From contig NZ_JAKILB010000017.1 of assembly GCF_023283895.1 (NCBI RefSeq), forward strand, positions 1-64,000: a DNA stretch of 64,000 nt, in the 5' to 3' direction. Origin of the DNA: Shewanella pneumatophori. GTDB lineage: Bacteria > Pseudomonadota > Gammaproteobacteria > Enterobacterales > Shewanellaceae. Made by a program: the position numbers and the translations under genes. The number at the start of each line of letters is the position of its first letter. The stretch's first letter is position 1. Of this stretch, positions 61,449 to 64,000 are shown piece after piece. The notes under the pieces were generated by a model that was given only the letters and a program-made list of their open reading frames with translations, was not told the DNA's origin and did no database searches.

Positions 61449-63731
61449 ATGACCGAAAAAACTGAACAGTTTGCAGCCGCGTGGGAAGGTTTCACCGCTG
61501 GCGATTGGAAAACTGAAGTCAATGTGCGTGACTTTATTCAAGCTAACTACACTCCTTATGAAGGCGATGAGTCTTTCCTTGCGGGCGCAACTGACGCTAC
61601 AACCGAACTTTGGGACAAAGTTATGGTTGGCATTAAGGAAGAAAACCGTACTCACGCTCCAGTAGATTTCGATACCAAGCGCGTATCAACTATCACTTCT
61701 CACGAAGCCGGTTACATCACTAAAGATCTAGAAACTATCGTTGGTCTACAAACAGAAGCTCCGCTTAAGCGCGCTATGTTGCCAAACGGTGGTATTCGTA
61801 TGGTTGAAGGTTCTTGCGCTGCATACGGCCGTGAACTAGACGCTGACGTTAAATACGTATACTCAGAACTACGTAAAACACACAACCAAGGTGTGTTTGA
61901 CATCTACACGCCAGAAATCATGCGTTGTCGTAAGTCTGGCGTATTGACTGGTTTACCAGATGCATACGGCCGTGGTCGTATCATTGGTGACTACCGTCGT
62001 ATCGCGCTATACGGTATCGACTTCCTAATGGCGGACAAGTTCGCACAATTTAGCTCTCTACAAGCTGATTTCGAAACAGGTGTAGACTTGTCTTACACTA
62101 TGCAACTTCGTGAAGAAATTGCAGAGCAGCACAAAGCATTAGGTCAAATGAAGAAGATGGCAGCAAGCTACGGCTTCGACATCTCTCTACCTGCGACTAC
62201 TGCTCAAGAAGCTATCCAGTGGACTTACTTCGGCTACCTAGCTGCAGTTAAGAGCCAAAATGGCGCGGCTATGTCTTTAGGTCGTACTTCAAGCTTCCTA
62301 GACATCTTCATTGAACGCGACATCAAGAATGGCGTGATCACTGAACAACAAGCTCAAGAAATGGTTGACCACTTCGTAATGAAGCTACGTATGGTTCGTT
62401 TCCTACGTACTCCAGAATACGATGAGTTATTCTCTGGTGACCCAATCTGGGCTACTGAGTCTATCGCTGGTATGGGTCTTGACGGTCGTACACTAGTAAC
62501 TAAGTCTAGCTTCCGTTTCTTACATACTCTATACAACATGGGTCCTAGCCCAGAGCCGAACATCACGGTTCTATGGTCTGAGCAACTACCGCTAAACTTC
62601 AAGAAGTACGCGGCTAAAGTATCTATCGATACTAGCTCAATCCAGTACGAAAACGATGACCTAATGCGTCCAGATTTCGAATCTGACGATTACGCTATCG
62701 CTTGTTGTGTAAGCCCAATGGTAGTTGGTAAGCACATGCAGTTCTTCGGCGCGCGTGCAAACCTTGCCAAGACTATGCTTTACGCTATCAACGGTGGTGT
62801 TGACGAAAAACTTAACGCTCAAATCGGTCCTAAGTCTGCACCAATTACAGACGAAGTATTGAACTACGAAGACGTTATGGGTCGTTTAGACACTATGATG
62901 GATTGGTTAGCTACACAATATGTGTCTGCACTAAACGCTATCCACTTCATGCACGACAAGTACTCTTATGAATCTGCTCTAATGGCACTTCATGACAGAG
63001 ACGTTCGTCGTACTATGGCGTGTGGTATCGCTGGTCTTTCTATCACTGCTGACTCACTAGCTGCGATTAAGTACGCGACTGTTAAGCCAATCCGTGATGA
63101 AAACGGCATTGCTGTAGACTTCGACATCGAAGGCGATTATCCAAAGTTCGGTAACAACGACCCACGTGTTGATGATATCGCAACTGAATTGGTTGAGCGC
63201 TTCATGGCTAAGATCCGTAACATGAAGATGTACCGTAACGCGATCCCAACTCAGTCAATTCTTACTATTACTTCTAACGTTGTATACGGTAAGAAGACAG
63301 GTAACACACCTGACGGTCGTCGTGCTGGTGCTCCATTTGCTCCAGGTGCTAACCCAATGCACGGTCGTGATGAGAAAGGCGCTATCGCATCTTTAACATC
63401 TGTTGCTAAGCTACCATTTGCGCATGCACAAGACGGTATCTCTTACACATTCTCTATCGTACCTAACGCACTAGGTAAAGATGATGATGCACGTAAGGCA
63501 AACCTTGCAGCACTTATGGATGGTTACTTCGCTCACAACGAAACTCGTGAAGGTGGTCAACACTTAAACGTTAACGTTATGAATCGTGAAATGCTTGAAG
63601 ATGCAGTGGTTAACCCAGACATGTATCCACAGCTAACAATCCGTGTATCTGGTTACGCAGTTCGCTTTAACTCGCTAACACCAGAGCAACAGCAAGACGT
63701 TATTACCCGTACCTTTACTAAAGGTCTGTAA
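61449..63731 (+). CDS. pflB: Formate C-acetyltransferase (pyruvate formate-lyase)
   Basis: A 760-residue glycyl-radical enzyme that converts pyruvate and CoA to acetyl-CoA and formate under anaerobic conditions. The adjacent active-site cysteines are C419 and C420 (IACCVSPM) and the radical glycine is G735 (RVSGYAV). Length equals E. coli PflB (760). Codon use is strongly biased, as for an abundant enzyme. The ATG has AGAAGG about nine bases before it. It is followed by a stable hairpin and the activase gene. Confidence 0.98.
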   Translation: MTEKTEQFAAAWEGFTAGDWKTEVNVRDFIQANYTPYEGDESFLAGATDATTELWDKVMVGIKEENRTHAPVDFDTKRVSTITSHEAGYITKDLETIVGLQTEAPLKRAMLPNGGIRMVEGSCAAYGRELDADVKYVYSELRKTHNQGVFDIYTPEIMRCRKSGVLTGLPDAYGRGRIIGDYRRIALYGIDFLMADKFAQFSSLQADFETGVDLSYTMQLREEIAEQHKALGQMKKMAASYGFDISLPATTAQEAIQWTYFGYLAAVKSQNGAAMSLGRTSSFLDIFIERDIKNGVITEQQAQEMVDHFVMKLRMVRFLRTPEYDELFSGDPIWATESIAGMGLDGRTLVTKSSFRFLHTLYNMGPSPEPNITVLWSEQLPLNFKKYAAKVSIDTSSIQYENDDLMRPDFESDDYAIACCVSPMVVGKHMQFFGARANLAKTMLYAINGGVDEKLNAQIGPKSAPITDEVLNYEDVMGRLDTMMDWLATQYVSALNAIHFMHDKYSYESALMALHDRDVRRTMACGIAGLSITADSLAAIKYATVKPIRDENGIAVDFDIEGDYPKFGNNDPRVDDIATELVERFMAKIRNMKMYRNAIPTQSILTITSNVVYGKKTGNTPDGRRAGAPFAPGANPMHGRDEKGAIASLTSVAKLPFAHAQDGISYTFSIVPNALGKDDDARKANLAALMDGYFAHNETREGGQHLNVNVMNREMLEDAVVNPDMYPQLTIRVSGYAVRFNSLTPEQQQDVITRTFTKGL

Positions 63732-63751
63732 GTTTAACTAAGTGTCGATTC

Positions 63752-63781
63752 AGCTGATGCTAGGCTAAGCCAGCATCAGCT
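63752..63781 (+). other. Stable hairpin between pflB and pflA
   Basis: A 10-bp perfect stem (AGCTGATGCT / AGCATCAGCT) encloses a second short stem GGCT/AGCC. It starts 20 bases after pflB and ends three bases before the pflA ribosome-binding site CAGGAG. It has no U tract. It may protect the 3' end of pflB mRNA and reduce pflA expression, consistent with the need for far less activase than enzyme. Confidence 0.7.
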
Positions 63782-63795
63782 AAACAGGAGTAGAA

Positions 63796-64000
63796 ATGGC
63801 AGTAATCGGTCGGATTCATTCAATTGAATCTTTTGGAACAGTAGATGGCCCCGGCATTCGGTTTATCACCTTTATGCAAGGCTGCTTAATGCGCTGCCTA
63901 TACTGCCATAACCGCGACACTTGGGACTTACACGATGGTAAGGAAATGAAAGTCGATGACTTAATGAGTCAAATCATTAGTTATCGACCTTTTCTTGAAG
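63796..64000 (+). CDS. pflA: Pyruvate formate-lyase activating enzyme, N-terminal part
   Basis: Only the first 68 codons are in the window. They show the radical-SAM CxxxCxxC motif with C30, C34 and C37 ([13 protein letters not shown]), which binds the [4Fe-4S] cluster, and the N-terminus ([14 protein letters not shown]) typical of PflA. It makes the glycyl radical in PflB using S-adenosylmethionine. CAGGAG is five bases before the ATG. Confidence 0.95.
   Translation, partial: MAVIGRIHSIESFGTVDGPGIRFITFMQGCLMRCLYCHNRDTWDLHDGKEMKVDDLMSQIISYRPFLE

Overview
The window looks like an AT-rich chromosomal segment of a marine gammaproteobacterium, most likely Shewanella or a close relative in Alteromonadales. 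The reasons are the start of a 16S rRNA gene with gammaproteobacterial leader signals, the H-NOX/HnoK pair, the DUF4212-acetate symporter-CBS/nucleotidyltransferase-exonuclease operon, a pfl/foc locus with PdhR-like boxes, and two large TonB-dependent receptors. Nearly every gene is a recognisable housekeeping, catabolic, transport or signalling gene. I see no insertion sequence, prophage, CRISPR array or tRNA.

Layout. 1-93: 5' end of a 16S rRNA gene (minus strand), with boxA and two promoters behind it. 0.9-2.9 kb: gmhB and pepP. 3.8-10.0 kb: a hydroxyproline island. FAD D-hydroxyproline dehydrogenase plus a Cys/Thr trans-3-hydroxyproline dehydratase run on the minus strand, divergent from a Cys/Cys 4-hydroxyproline epimerase plus a ketoglutarate-semialdehyde-type dehydrogenase, followed by a FadR-type GntR regulator. 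A perfect TTGTATACAA operator candidate sits between the two arms. 10.1-14.6 kb: a FabH-type ketosynthase, an LRAT-like protein and the H-NOX/HnoK nitric-oxide sensor pair. 14.7-19.5 kb: acetate-symporter operon. 20-31 kb: amino-sugar/chitin oligosaccharide locus (AraC regulator, flavin halogenase homologue, TonB receptor, sugar MFS permease, ROK kinase, GH20 hexosaminidase). 31-43 kb: core genes (dsbA-like, an epimerase-like protein, HD-GYP, DUF2919, ligA, zipA, smc, cysZ). 43-55 kb: DUF5916 outer-membrane protein, a double-REC diguanylate cyclase, cysK, TetR, methyltransferase, TDT transporter and a second TonB receptor with a perfect CRP site upstream. 55-64 kb: YfcC-type carrier, yhdT-panF, focA, and pflB-pflA (pflA is cut by the window end).

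How the genes fit together. The hydroxyproline arms would convert trans-4-hydroxy-L-proline to its D-epimer, oxidise it and finish at 2-oxoglutarate. However, the DapA-family deaminase and an uptake system are not in the window, nor is the pyrroline-2-carboxylate reductase needed for the 3-hydroxyproline branch. The 20-31 kb locus links outer-membrane uptake, inner-membrane transport, hexosamine release and sugar phosphorylation. focA and pflB diverge from a 1.68 kb gap that carries a near-consensus PdhR box on each side, which fits pyruvate-responsive control of both.

The least expected signals are noncoding or decayed. They are a three-hairpin, terminator-ended element on the plus strand between two minus-strand genes (candidate sRNA, about 34.5 kb); a decayed RDD-like gene (about 47.2 kb); a GNAT acetyltransferase with no N-terminal half (about 54.9 kb); a perfect 20-bp palindrome (about 19.78 kb); and a stable hairpin exactly between pflB and pflA. 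No wholly new multi-gene system is evident. All family assignments are from reading motifs, not from searches.
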